In this document: positions 51,704 to 60,053 of the stretch, one piece after another
How positions within the stretch are numbered: position 1 is the stretch's first letter
Layout of the letters: each line of letters starts with the position of its first letter
Assembly (NCBI RefSeq): GCF_019599545.1
Contig: NZ_JAIEZV010000002.1
Location: forward strand, 744,001-808,000
Direction of reading: 5' to 3'
Source: Halobacillus sp. Nhm2S1
GTDB lineage: Bacteria > Bacillota > Bacilli > Bacillales > Halobacillaceae
DNA length: 64,000 nt
The notes under the pieces: generated by a model
What the model saw: only the letters and a program-made list of their open reading frames with translations
Told to the model about the DNA's origin: nothing
Databases searched by the model: none
Made by a program: the position numbers and the translations under genes

Positions 51704-51838
51704 GAAGACTCAGTTTCGAGACTTTGGTTGAGTGGGTGGGGGCTGCGGGGAATAGCTCGCTTTCCAGCCACCCCTGACGCTCAACAAAGCAACGAACCCC
51801 GAAACTTCTTGTGATCGAGTCTTCTACAATCCTGCCAT
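51704..51838. repeat. Intergenic repeat, hybrid unit (copy 5)
   Basis: It starts GAAGACTCAGTTTCGAGACT and holds GGGGAATAGCTCGCTTTCC like the short unit, then switches to the long-unit end (CCACCCCTGACGCTCAACAA...CAACGAACCCC) and the tail GAGTCTTCTACAATCCTGCC. It lies upstream of yfmL and after the SRPBCC gene, the only copy not between convergent genes. The rest of the 51616-51944 gap holds only a terminator. Confidence 0.82.
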
Positions 51839-51863
51839 TTAGTTGAAGAGGGAGTTTTGTATA

Positions 51864-51908
51864 TAAAAAATAGACCTCTTTCCATATTGGATAATGGAGA
51901 GGCCTTTC
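51864..51908 (-). terminator. Possible terminator of the SRPBCC gene
   Basis: CCTCTTTCCAT pairs with ATGGAGAGG with a bulge. On the minus strand it is followed by TCTATTTTTT. Confidence 0.65.
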
Positions 51909-51944
51909 ATACATGATCCATAGCTTATTCTTATTATACCACCA

Positions 51945-52385
51945 TTAAGAAGAAGATTCGATAAACTTCTTCAAATGCTGAAGATGGTCTTGATCTTCTT
52001 TTTTGATAATCTGCTTGATGAGCGGTTTCATCAATTTGTTTCGTAAGCCCTCCGTGTAAAGCTCCCCTTGGAAGTCTACCCTTGTTCCTTCTGAAGTTTG
52101 AACGAAATCATAATGATACCGTAAATCCAATCCATGCTGATGACTGCGGACAGAGTATTTACGATTGGGATCAAAGTCGGTGACCTCAATGATTGATCGT
52201 GCTTTTCTGCCTCTGATTTCACGAGTTTCCTGGAACCTGTATCCTTCTTTGACAGGACCTTCACTCAAGAGTTGTACATCAATGACTGTATCCATAATTT
52301 CAGGACTGTTACTGAAATCCGTAGCCATCTCAAAAACTTCTTCTACCGGCTTTTTGATGATGATGGACTGATTCATAAAAGCCAT
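51945..52385 (-). CDS. SRPBCC-family protein (polyketide cyclase/START-like)
   Basis: 146 residues from ATG 52385, six bases after GAGGAGG; the ATG at 52391 touches it. START-like pattern: I-x-K-P-V-E-E-V-F at the N-terminus, then alternating strands (RFQETREIRGRKARSIIEVTDFDP, YDFVQTSEGTRVDFQGEL) and a long C-terminal helix. It binds a small hydrophobic ligand by fold; function unknown. Confidence 0.8.
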   Translation of the reverse strand: MAFMNQSIIIKKPVEEVFEMATDFSNSPEIMDTVIDVQLLSEGPVKEGYRFQETREIRGRKARSIIEVTDFDPNRKYSVRSHQHGLDLRYHYDFVQTSEGTRVDFQGELYTEGLRNKLMKPLIKQIIKKEDQDHLQHLKKFIESSS

Positions 52386-52522
52386 AAACATCCTCCTCTG
52401 TAAAAAGCTCTATCCCCTATATTCGCTTTCCACACTCCGACTCCTTTTTTACGTGACAAGAATATCCTGGCAAAACACACACAAGCTAAAGGAAGCACTC
52501 AAGAAAAGCGAGGTATATGTAT

Positions 52523-53932
52523 ATGGGTTGGATCTCCGTCGTTCCTTTCATCGTGGTCATTATTGCAGCTATATGGACCAAACAAGTTATCCCCAGTCTA
52601 TTATTCGCTGTTGTCGTGGCTGGTTACATTATCGACCCGCACTGGCTGGGCGGAATGATGACCGCCTTAGGGTTTATCATTGAAGGATTGAGAGATGAAG
52701 CCAACTTGAAGATCATCCTTTTTCTATATGCCTTCTCCGCTCTCATTGGACTTGTGAAAATGTCCGGAGGCATCAAAGGATTCGTCAAAGAAGCAACCGA
52801 ACGGATTGATCATAAAAAGGGCGCATTCATCCTCACCTGGTTATCTTCATTAGGGACTTTCAGTGCCCCAAGCTTTCGGATCGTTACCATCGGACCTGTG
52901 ATGAAAGCTTTGAGAAGGAACATCCCAATGACAAAACAGGAGCTTGGTTTTGTCATTGAAACGACAGCCTCTCCCCTCGTTGTTTTAATTCCAATTGCCA
53001 CGGCATTTGTTGGATACATGACTTCGGTTATTGAGCTGTCTTTGCAGCAGGCGAACACGGAAGGAGACGCTTATTCCTTATATATCAGCAGCATTCCGTT
53101 TAATTTCTTCGCCTTTTCCATGCTGGCTGTAGGTTTCTACATGAGTTTTTTCCATAAAAACAAGAAGCCTGCAACCGATGCAGAAAACATGGATCAGGAA
53201 AAAAAGGAAGATGATGATCAGTGGGAAGACTGCCATCCGGCGGTTACGAAAAACCTCCCTGCTCAACCATGGCATTTAATTGTTCCGTTGATCAGTGTCA
53301 TCGCCCTGACGTTCTTTCTTATGTATATGGTGGGGATCAGAGATGGAAAATCAGGGTTTGATGCTCTGATCAATGCCAATGTTCTTGATGCTATGGTGCT
53401 AGCTGTTGTCCTTACCTTAATTGGATTTGTCGTGTATTTGAAATTTCGTAACGAGAAGCTTAGGAAAATGATGAATACCCTTGTTGATGGAGGAAACGAA
53501 ATGATGAGCGTCATCGTTCTCCTTGCCATGGTATGGGGATTGAGCAGCGGATCCGAAGCATTAAAATTTGCAGATACCATTTCTAAGTCTTTCGATTGGA
53601 TTCCCGCAGGTTTTGTAGCCGTTATCCTATTTGTAGTCGGTTGCGGGCTTTCTTATTTCATCGGCTCTTCCTGGGGCACATGGGGGATTCTCATGCCGGT
53701 TGGAATATCGATCGCCACTGTAGCCGGAAGTTCACTGCCCATTGTCATCGGAGCTGTTTTTGCCAGTGGAACATTCGGGGCTTTCGCATCTCCTTTAAGT
53801 GATGATACGAATACGACAGCTGGAATTTTGAATTTGAATCCGATTAAGTATGCAAAATTCAAGCTGAAACCGGCTCTCATTGCGGCCGGGTTCGCTTCTG
53901 TCCTCTATTTTGGTTTATCTTTCTTTTTATAA
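52523..53932 (+). CDS. NhaC-family Na+/H+ antiporter
   Basis: 469 residues from ATG 52523, nine bases after GAGGT; the upstream ATG 52517 is too close to the site. About eleven to twelve helices with an acidic cytoplasmic loop (~210-240). Family segments: SAPSFRIVTIGPVMKALR, VIETTASPLVVLIPIATA, FIGSSWGTWGILMPVGI and FGAFASPLSDDTNTTAGI. It could also be a malate/lactate or other organic-acid antiporter of the COG1757 group. A terminator follows. Confidence 0.85.
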   Translation: MGWISVVPFIVVIIAAIWTKQVIPSLLFAVVVAGYIIDPHWLGGMMTALGFIIEGLRDEANLKIILFLYAFSALIGLVKMSGGIKGFVKEATERIDHKKGAFILTWLSSLGTFSAPSFRIVTIGPVMKALRRNIPMTKQELGFVIETTASPLVVLIPIATAFVGYMTSVIELSLQQANTEGDAYSLYISSIPFNFFAFSMLAVGFYMSFFHKNKKPATDAENMDQEKKEDDDQWEDCHPAVTKNLPAQPWHLIVPLISVIALTFFLMYMVGIRDGKSGFDALINANVLDAMVLAVVLTLIGFVVYLKFRNEKLRKMMNTLVDGGNEMMSVIVLLAMVWGLSSGSEALKFADTISKSFDWIPAGFVAVILFVVGCGLSYFIGSSWGTWGILMPVGISIATVAGSSLPIVIGAVFASGTFGAFASPLSDDTNTTAGILNLNPIKYAKFKLKPALIAAGFASVLYFGLSFFL

Positions 53933-53941
53933 TAGAATTCG

Positions 53942-53974
53942 AAAAAAAAGTCCTTCCGCCAAAGGGCTTTTTTC
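53942..53974 (+). terminator. Terminator of the NhaC-family gene
   Basis: AAAAAAGTCC-TT pairs with AAAGGGCTTTTTT with one G-U type pair, followed by a T run. Confidence 0.75.
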
Positions 53975-54096
53975 AATTCAAGGACCCTTCCCTTCCGTCA
54001 CTCGCACAATCTTGAAAAGCCCCCATCTATACCCTCATTTTCTTTCTGTTCAATTTTGCAAAATTAACAACTACAAAAACCACACACTGAAACCCC

Positions 54097-54125
54097 TTAC
54101 ATAACCCAAGGATAGCGGTTATACT
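54097..54125 (+). promoter_or_regulatory. Promoter of the ascorbate-type PTS operon
   Basis: TTACAT (54097-54102) and TATACT (54120-54125), 17 bases apart, 84 bases before the start codon. Confidence 0.55.
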
Positions 54126-54209
54126 AAACTCACAAGATGATCATCAAAACAAACCATAATTTATATTTTTGCAAAAATGCACCAATAAGTTCGAACAAGG
54201 GGGATCCCC

Positions 54210-56321
54210 ATGGTATTGGATAAAAGACGCGCGCACTTATTATCTATGATTCAGCAAACAACCAATCCCATTCCCACAAAGGATCTAGTCGATAAAATGA
54301 AAGTGTCCCAGCGGACCATTTACTATGATATCGATCAAATCAATAGTTGGCTGCTTGCCCAAAACCTGGATCCGATTCAAAGCAAGCATGGAAAGGGATT
54401 GTTTCTACCTCATTCATCAAAAGCCCATCTGAAGGAAAATCAGGAGGAGAGCTTTGATGACTGGCAGTACCAACTATCCAGGCAGGAACGTGAGATTCTC
54501 ATCAAAGCAAAAATCTTACTGGAAGAACACGAAGCAACGATGCAGCATTTTATGGATCTGACCAGCATGAGCCGGGGGACCATCGCCAAAATGATTAAAA
54601 CCATCAGACAGGACTTTAAAGATGTAGGCCTCGAGCTTTATTACCAAAGAAATATCGGTTATCGGCTGAATGGCCCCGAGGATATAAAGAGAACGGTGCT
54701 TTCCAATATTCTCGCTACCATATTCTCACAACCCGACTGGCAAAACGTGAGAAATAAAGTTCATCAGATGATTCAGCCGGAATCCGACACCTGGTCTAAA
54801 GAAACAGAACATAGGCGCAAAGTAAAAAGAATCCTTTTCGAAGCCGAAAAGGAATTAGGATTGACACTTACAGATGAAATGGTAGAAATCCTTTGCTTCC
54901 AATTATTGATGATAAAAAAACGAATCGATGATGAGAAGTATATCACCGTCCAAACAGCAGAAAAGCAAGTTCTTAAACAGACCAAAGCTCACCAGGGGGC
55001 TTTACTCATTACAAACGCCCTTGAAGGATGGTGGGAAATCGATTTTCCTGAGGATGAAGTTTGTTTCATTACTATGAATCTATTAGGTTCTAAAGTTCAA
55101 CATGATGACTTCAGCCGATATTCCGAACAGGAATTATCAGGGTTGAAAGAAGTCATTTATCAGATGATCCACGATTTCCAACTGTATTCCTGCGTGGTGT
55201 TCGATGATAAGGAAGGACTGGCAGAAAACCTGATTTCTCACATCAAGCCCACCTATTACCGATTGAAATACGGCGTGAAAATCGCCAACGATTTAGCAGA
55301 CACCATCCAAGAGACCTATCCTGATATCTTCCACCTGACAAAACGGGTGGTGAAGCACTTAGAGATTTATGTCGGGAAGGTGATTCCAGATGAGGAAGCT
55401 GCCTATATCACTTTACACTTCGGAGGGTGGCTCACAAAAGAAAAGAAACAGGTGGAGACAAAGCATACAGCCATCATCGTTTGCGAAAACGGTATCGGCA
55501 CATCCAATATGTTACGAACTCAACTTGAAAATTTAATTGCCGGCTTGAACATCACGGATACCTTATCCATGAGAGAGTACCAAAGAAACACTCATCAGGC
55601 GGATGTTATTTTTTCAACAAAGTTCATAAAAACGAAAGACATTCCTGTGGTCCATGTTCCCGCGATTTTAACCAATGTTGAGAAAGAACGAGTCATTCAG
55701 CGAATGAATGAACTTTTCGGTTCGAGTTCGACAGAGAACGATCCGGCGGACGACTTGATGGATGTCATTGAACGCCATGCGACGGTTCATCGAAAGGACG
55801 AACTAAAAAAAGAATTGTCTTACCTTATAGAAAAAAATACCCCGCAGACAAAGGAGCGGAAAAAGCCCATGCTCAATGAATTATTGACAGCACAAACGAT
55901 ACAGTTCAGAGACCAGATCTCCAATTGGGAAGAAGCGATTCAAGTGGCCTCCAAGCCATTGCTCGATCAACAGCACATCCGTCCGGAATACGTCCAGGCG
56001 ATGATCGATAACGTGAATGAACTAGGTCCTTATATTGTCATTGCGCCAGGAATTGCTATTCCCCACGCACGTCCGGAAGCGGGCGTTGAACAACTGGGGA
56101 TGAGTTTGTTAAGACTAAAAGACCCGGTTTATTTTTCTGACAAAGATAAGCACAGGGCACAGCTTGTCATCGTACTGGCAGCCATTGATAATCAAACCCA
56201 TTTAAAAGCATTAGCGCAGCTTACAGAACTGCTGTCTGATGACAGCCAGGTAGAGCGTTTAATAGAGGCTGATCACTCAGATCAGGTCATAGATCTTATC
56301 AACCAAACAGTAGAAGTTTAA
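54210..56321 (+). CDS. PTS-controlled transcription activator (HTH, two PRDs, EIIB-like, EIIA domain)
   Basis: 703 residues. Two N-terminal HTH domains (~5-60 and ~85-150), PRD1 (~185-290), PRD2 (~295-405; LTKRVVKHLEIYVGKVIPDEEAAYITLHF with its His), an EIIB-like domain (~410-500; VCENGIGTSNMLRTQL) and an EIIA domain of the mannitol/fructose/ascorbate class (~560-703; active His in GIAIPHARPEAGV). It senses PTS phosphorylation state and should activate the EIIB-EIIC genes that follow. No separate EIIA gene is present, so its EIIA domain may also serve transport (inference). Confidence 0.88.
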   Translation: MVLDKRRAHLLSMIQQTTNPIPTKDLVDKMKVSQRTIYYDIDQINSWLLAQNLDPIQSKHGKGLFLPHSSKAHLKENQEESFDDWQYQLSRQEREILIKAKILLEEHEATMQHFMDLTSMSRGTIAKMIKTIRQDFKDVGLELYYQRNIGYRLNGPEDIKRTVLSNILATIFSQPDWQNVRNKVHQMIQPESDTWSKETEHRRKVKRILFEAEKELGLTLTDEMVEILCFQLLMIKKRIDDEKYITVQTAEKQVLKQTKAHQGALLITNALEGWWEIDFPEDEVCFITMNLLGSKVQHDDFSRYSEQELSGLKEVIYQMIHDFQLYSCVVFDDKEGLAENLISHIKPTYYRLKYGVKIANDLADTIQETYPDIFHLTKRVVKHLEIYVGKVIPDEEAAYITLHFGGWLTKEKKQVETKHTAIIVCENGIGTSNMLRTQLENLIAGLNITDTLSMREYQRNTHQADVIFSTKFIKTKDIPVVHVPAILTNVEKERVIQRMNELFGSSSTENDPADDLMDVIERHATVHRKDELKKELSYLIEKNTPQTKERKKPMLNELLTAQTIQFRDQISNWEEAIQVASKPLLDQQHIRPEYVQAMIDNVNELGPYIVIAPGIAIPHARPEAGVEQLGMSLLRLKDPVYFSDKDKHRAQLVIVLAAIDNQTHLKALAQLTELLSDDSQVERLIEADHSDQVIDLINQTVEV

Positions 56322-56343
56322 ACTCATAGAGGAGGAATTTGTA

Positions 56344-56613
56344 ATGAAAAAAGTATTAGTTGTATGTGGAAACGGTTTAGGAAGCAGCATGATTGTGGAG
56401 ATGAATATTAAAGCAGCACTGAACGAAATGGGGAAAGAAGCAGAAGTATCTCACACCGATTTAACAACAGCCAAAACGGAACAAGCAGATGTCTATTTAG
56501 GTTCTGAAGATATCGTAGAAAGTCTGGAAGACGGACAAAAAAATGTCGTGAAACTAAGGAACCTTATGGATAAGAACGAGCTTCGTGAAGCATTGGAAGC
56601 GCAGAATTTATAA
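56344..56613 (+). CDS. PTS EIIB, ascorbate (UlaB/SgaB) type
   Basis: 89 residues, a single EIIB domain. Phosphorylated Cys is in LVVCGNGLGSSM, the lactose/ascorbate-class P-loop. It follows the regulator by 22 bases with AGGAGG and precedes the EIIC gene. It passes phosphate to the sugar. Confidence 0.92.
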   Translation: MKKVLVVCGNGLGSSMIVEMNIKAALNEMGKEAEVSHTDLTTAKTEQADVYLGSEDIVESLEDGQKNVVKLRNLMDKNELREALEAQNL

Positions 56614-56652
56614 AGTCCCATAACCCTATTAAACTACAAAGGAGCGTCTCCC

Positions 56653-58020
56653 ATGATTGATTTAATAATGAAAGACATCTTAGGTACACCTGCGATCCTT
56701 GTCGGTTTATTTGCCCTGATTGGACTCCTGGTGCAGCGCAAAAATACAGGGGATGTTGTCTCCGGAACGCTTAAGACGGTCATGGGCTTCGTCATCCTGG
56801 GGGCTGGTGCGAATGTTCTCGTACAGTCCCTGGGACAATTCAGCAGTATGTTCAATGAAGCCTTTGCTGTAGATGGAGTCATCCCGAACAATGAAGCGAT
56901 TGTTGCCCTTGCCCAGGAAAGCTTCGGGACAGAAACTGCGATGATCATGTTATTCGGAATGGTCGTCAATATTATTCTTGCAAGAGTCAGCCCTTTTAAA
57001 TATATCTTTCTGACCGGCCACCATACGATGTTCATGGCCTGCCTGATTTCTGTCATTTTATCCACTGGTGGTTTTTCAGGCATCACCCTGATTATCCTTG
57101 GGTCTATGATCCTTGGAGCATTGATGGTTCTTTTCCCTGCCATGCTTCAGCCTTTCACACGAAAAGTTACGGGTTCTGATGATTTTGCCATCGGGCACTT
57201 CGGGTCGATCGGCTATCTTGTTGCTTCTTTTGTAGGAAAGCGCGTCGGAAAAGGATCAAAATCAACAGAAGAAATCAAAGTGCCAAAGTCACTAGGTTTT
57301 CTAAGAGACACATCAGTTTCTGTATCTTTAACAATGATCATTCTGTTTTTCGTTGTTGCAGGTGCAGCAGGTCCCGCTTTTGTTGAAGGTGAACTGAGCG
57401 CCGGACAGAACTTTCTAGTCTTCGCATTCATGCAAGGACTGACATTCGCAGCCGGGGTCTATATTATTTTAGCCGGAGTGCGTATGCTTCTTGGTGAAAT
57501 CGTTCCTGCGTTCAAAGGTATTGCGGATAAAGTCGTCCCTAACGCTAAACCCGCGCTTGATGCTCCAGCCATCTTCCCTTTCGCAGGGAATGCTGTCATC
57601 ATCGGATTTCTATCCAGCTTCATTGCGGGCCTTGTAAGCATGTTATTCTTACCTTTACTAGGTTTGAAAGTTATCGTTCCAGGGTTGGTTCCACACTTCT
57701 TCACTGGTGCCGCTGCCGGAGTATTCGGTAATGCTACTGGCGGTCGAAGAGGAGCGGTGATCGGCTCAATGGCCAACGGTGTCATGATCAGCTTCCTTCC
57801 GGCTCTATTATTACCGGTACTGGGATCTTTAGGCTTCCAAGGAACAACTTTCGGAGATGCTGACTTTAGTGTAATCGGAGTCATTTTAGGAAATATGATT
57901 AATCTCATTGATTCCAACATGGCCATTTTTGCAGTGATCATTCTTCTTCTGGCCATCCCTTTTTTATTCGGCCGCAAATCAAAAACAACCGAAGAAAACA
58001 GTAATGCAGATGTCGCATAA
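56653..58020 (+). CDS. PTS EIIC, ascorbate (UlaA/SgaT) type
   Basis: 455 residues, about eleven helices. SgaT/UlaA markers: GTPAILVGLFALIGLLVQRK at the N-terminus, KYIFLTGHHTMFMACLISVIL and GHFGSIGYLVASFVGK. It imports ascorbate or a related hexonate-lactone-type sugar. No UlaD-F or UlaG metabolic genes are in the window, so the substrate is not proven. A terminator follows. Confidence 0.9.
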   Translation: MIDLIMKDILGTPAILVGLFALIGLLVQRKNTGDVVSGTLKTVMGFVILGAGANVLVQSLGQFSSMFNEAFAVDGVIPNNEAIVALAQESFGTETAMIMLFGMVVNIILARVSPFKYIFLTGHHTMFMACLISVILSTGGFSGITLIILGSMILGALMVLFPAMLQPFTRKVTGSDDFAIGHFGSIGYLVASFVGKRVGKGSKSTEEIKVPKSLGFLRDTSVSVSLTMIILFFVVAGAAGPAFVEGELSAGQNFLVFAFMQGLTFAAGVYIILAGVRMLLGEIVPAFKGIADKVVPNAKPALDAPAIFPFAGNAVIIGFLSSFIAGLVSMLFLPLLGLKVIVPGLVPHFFTGAAAGVFGNATGGRRGAVIGSMANGVMISFLPALLLPVLGSLGFQGTTFGDADFSVIGVILGNMINLIDSNMAIFAVIILLLAIPFLFGRKSKTTEENSNADVA

Positions 58021-58028
58021 ATAGAAGG

Positions 58029-58062
58029 AAGCACTCCCTTTATTGTCAGGGAGTGCTTTTTA
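58029..58062 (+). terminator. Terminator of the ascorbate-type PTS operon
   Basis: AAGCACTCCCT pairs perfectly with AGGGAGTGCTT, followed by TTTAT. Confidence 0.92.
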
Positions 58063-58120
58063 TTTAATCCGCACCTTCTTCCATGCGAAAAATTATGAAA
58101 CGTTTGGGGAGGGTTCCACA

Positions 58121-58291
58121 ATGAAAGACTATCCTATTTACCTTTGGTCTACAGTGTTTCTCAGTTCAATGTTAGGTTGGGGTCTATTCCCTTTAGTAGG
58201 AACAGGGGCTTTTGCCATACCTGTAATCGCTCTTTTAATTCTTATTTCCAACCAACTGAATCGATTGGGAAATCAGCGTAATCAAGAGTAA
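58121..58291 (+). CDS. Small membrane protein, 56 aa
   Basis: ATG 58121, with GGGGAGGG seven bases upstream; the longer open frame runs through the preceding terminator. The 56-residue product has two hydrophobic helices (YLWSTVFLSSMLGWGLFPLVG and AIPVIALLILISNQL) and a polar tail. No family recognised. Confidence 0.65.
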   Translation: MKDYPIYLWSTVFLSSMLGWGLFPLVGTGAFAIPVIALLILISNQLNRLGNQRNQE

Positions 58292-58344
58292 TGGATGATT
58301 GTAAAGTTATGAACAGAACGTCCAGTACATGCAGCCGATTCGCC

Positions 58345-58357
58345 GGTGCCTGGCACC
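58345..58357. repeat. GGTGCCTGGCACC palindrome (possible REP)
   Basis: A 13-base odd-centred palindrome, inside a G+C-rich tract, downstream of the small membrane gene. Such GGTGCC-T-GGCACC motifs recur in many Bacillaceae intergenic regions. Only one copy is seen in this window. Confidence 0.4.
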
Positions 58358-58378
58358 AACTCATATTTGAAGTCACTT

Positions 58379-58422
58379 AAAAGCAAGGATACACTCTGAA
58401 GTGCACCCTTGCTTTCCTTTTT
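58379..58422. terminator. Terminator of the GyrI-like gene
   Basis: AAGCAAGG pairs with CCTTGCTT, with an inner CAC/GTG extension; flanked by A and T tracts. Confidence 0.8.
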
Positions 58423-58423
58423 A

Positions 58424-58909
58424 CTATTTAATTGGAAGGAATAAGCGGTAACTTGTTTCAGCACCAGTATAAGGTTTGTATTCCTCGAATCCGAATCCTT
58501 CCACCTGTTGATAGCCTTCATCCTCGATCCACTTATGCAGATAAGCGTAAGGATTAAAGTCATGAACCGAAGGGTCATATTCAAGCATGGCATACGTATG
58601 AGCAGGGATGGTCTTTGTAATCATGTTTGGCGGAATTTTCTCGAAGCTATCGACCTCTACAGCAGCAATCCAATAAAAGGCATCGGTCATCTCATTCCAA
58701 TTTGGCGGATCGACGAACATTCCGATGGAACGCGGGGCGTTGACCCTGTTTCTTACTTTCGGCAAATTGGTCGTATGGAACTGCTCCATCAATCGCGGAA
58801 TTTTATATTCCCGTTCATCCATCATGGTTTGACAAGAGACACCCACGACCTTGATATTGGACCTACGAACAACCTGGGGTTCCACAGCGGTTGTCAATTG
58901 CTTACTCAT
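58424..58909 (-). CDS. GyrI-like/effector-binding domain protein (AraC E_bind family)
   Basis: 161 residues, AAAGGAG before ATG 58909. A stand-alone GyrI-like/AraC effector-binding (SOUL-like) domain: VVGVSCQTMMDE, IGMFVDPPN, FYWIAAVEVDS, IPPNMITKTIPAHTYAMLEYDPS (the characteristic IPxxxYAVFxH-like strand) and FEEYKPYTG. There is no HTH. It probably binds small molecules or DNA gyrase; function unknown. Confidence 0.82.
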   Translation of the reverse strand: MSKQLTTAVEPQVVRRSNIKVVGVSCQTMMDEREYKIPRLMEQFHTTNLPKVRNRVNAPRSIGMFVDPPNWNEMTDAFYWIAAVEVDSFEKIPPNMITKTIPAHTYAMLEYDPSVHDFNPYAYLHKWIEDEGYQQVEGFGFEEYKPYTGAETSYRLFLPIK

Positions 58910-59096
58910 TGCATGGCCACTCCTTTTGGTTTTGAATATTCTCCCTAACTACTTCCACATCGATCCTAGATTTCCTTGTAAAATTTGTGTGTTCGATGAA
59001 ATTCGTAGCCTTTCGACCTTCTTTTTACATGATTTTATTTATGAGGTCCTATTCCTATATCCTATTGTTGGTTCCGTCTGAATTATGCTCATAAAT

Positions 59097-60053
59097 TCAC
59101 TTCCAACCGACGACCGCTTGTAAAATGGCCTTTTGGACATGCATCCGATTTTCAGCCTGCTGAAAGACCGCCGAATGACTCCCGTCAATGACGCTTGCTG
59201 TTACTTCTTCCCCTCGATGGGCAGGAAGACAATGCAAAAAGGAGACATTCGATTTAGCTTTGTTCACCAATGCTTCATTCACTTGGTAGTCTTTGAAATC
59301 CAACAAGCGTTTTTCACTCTCCTCTTCCTGCCCCATACTTGTCCACACATCCGTGTAAATGACGTCCGCTTGTTTCACAGCCTTTTCTGGATTCTTCTCT
59401 AGTACAACGGATCCGCCATACCGCTTCGCCAATGCTTGTGATTTCTCGGTAATCAAAGGATCAGGCTGATATCCATCAGGGGCTGAGACGACCATTTCCA
59501 TCCCCATCATAGCCGCTAAAATCATCAGTGAATGAGCGACATTGTTCCCGTCACCGATGTAAACAACCTTCACTCCACACAAGCGACCTTTCAGTTCTAA
59601 AATGGTGAAGATATCAGCTAAAGCCTGACACGGGTGATAGATATCACATAAGCCGTTAATGACAGGTACAGAGGCGTGTTCAGCTAGCTCTTTCAACCTT
59701 CCGTGGGAGGTCGTTCTGAACATGATGGCATCAACGTATCCAGAGAGCACACGTGCCGTATCCGCAATGGTTTCACCGCGGCCGACCTGAATGTCCCTTG
59801 TGTTTAAATAAAGGGCATGACCGCCCATCTGAACCATGCCGACTTCAAACGAAACACGCGTTCTTGTCGAAGATTTTTCAAAAATCATCGCCAGGTTTTT
59901 CCCTTTCAATGATTGGGAATACGGGTTTTCCTTTAAATGTTGGGCCTGCGCTAACAATTGGGATACCTCGGCTTGATTGTAATCAAGCCAAGTCAGAACG
60001 TCTTTCCCATGCATTGAGCCATCCGTTGTGTACATTTGTTCCATTAAATTCAT
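59097..60053 (-). CDS. argF: Ornithine carbamoyltransferase
   Basis: 318 residues. Carbamoyl-phosphate motif SSTRTR, ornithine/transition motif HPCQALAD and HCLPAHRGEE are all intact. Its start overlaps the carB stop by one base (TAATG), so translation is coupled. It makes citrulline from ornithine and the carbamoyl phosphate of CarAB. It is the last visible gene of the arginine operon; no clear terminator was seen after it. Confidence 0.94.
   Translation of the reverse strand: MNLMEQMYTTDGSMHGKDVLTWLDYNQAEVSQLLAQAQHLKENPYSQSLKGKNLAMIFEKSSTRTRVSFEVGMVQMGGHALYLNTRDIQVGRGETIADTARVLSGYVDAIMFRTTSHGRLKELAEHASVPVINGLCDIYHPCQALADIFTILELKGRLCGVKVVYIGDGNNVAHSLMILAAMMGMEMVVSAPDGYQPDPLITEKSQALAKRYGGSVVLEKNPEKAVKQADVIYTDVWTSMGQEEESEKRLLDFKDYQVNEALVNKAKSNVSFLHCLPAHRGEEVTASVIDGSHSAVFQQAENRMHVQKAILQAVVGWK

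Noticed and set aside
57459-58121. 220-codon open frame antisense to the PTS EIIC gene
   Set aside because: It is the complement of a well-recognised EIIC gene, covers its terminator, and has Pro/Lys/Arg-rich composition typical of antisense frames.
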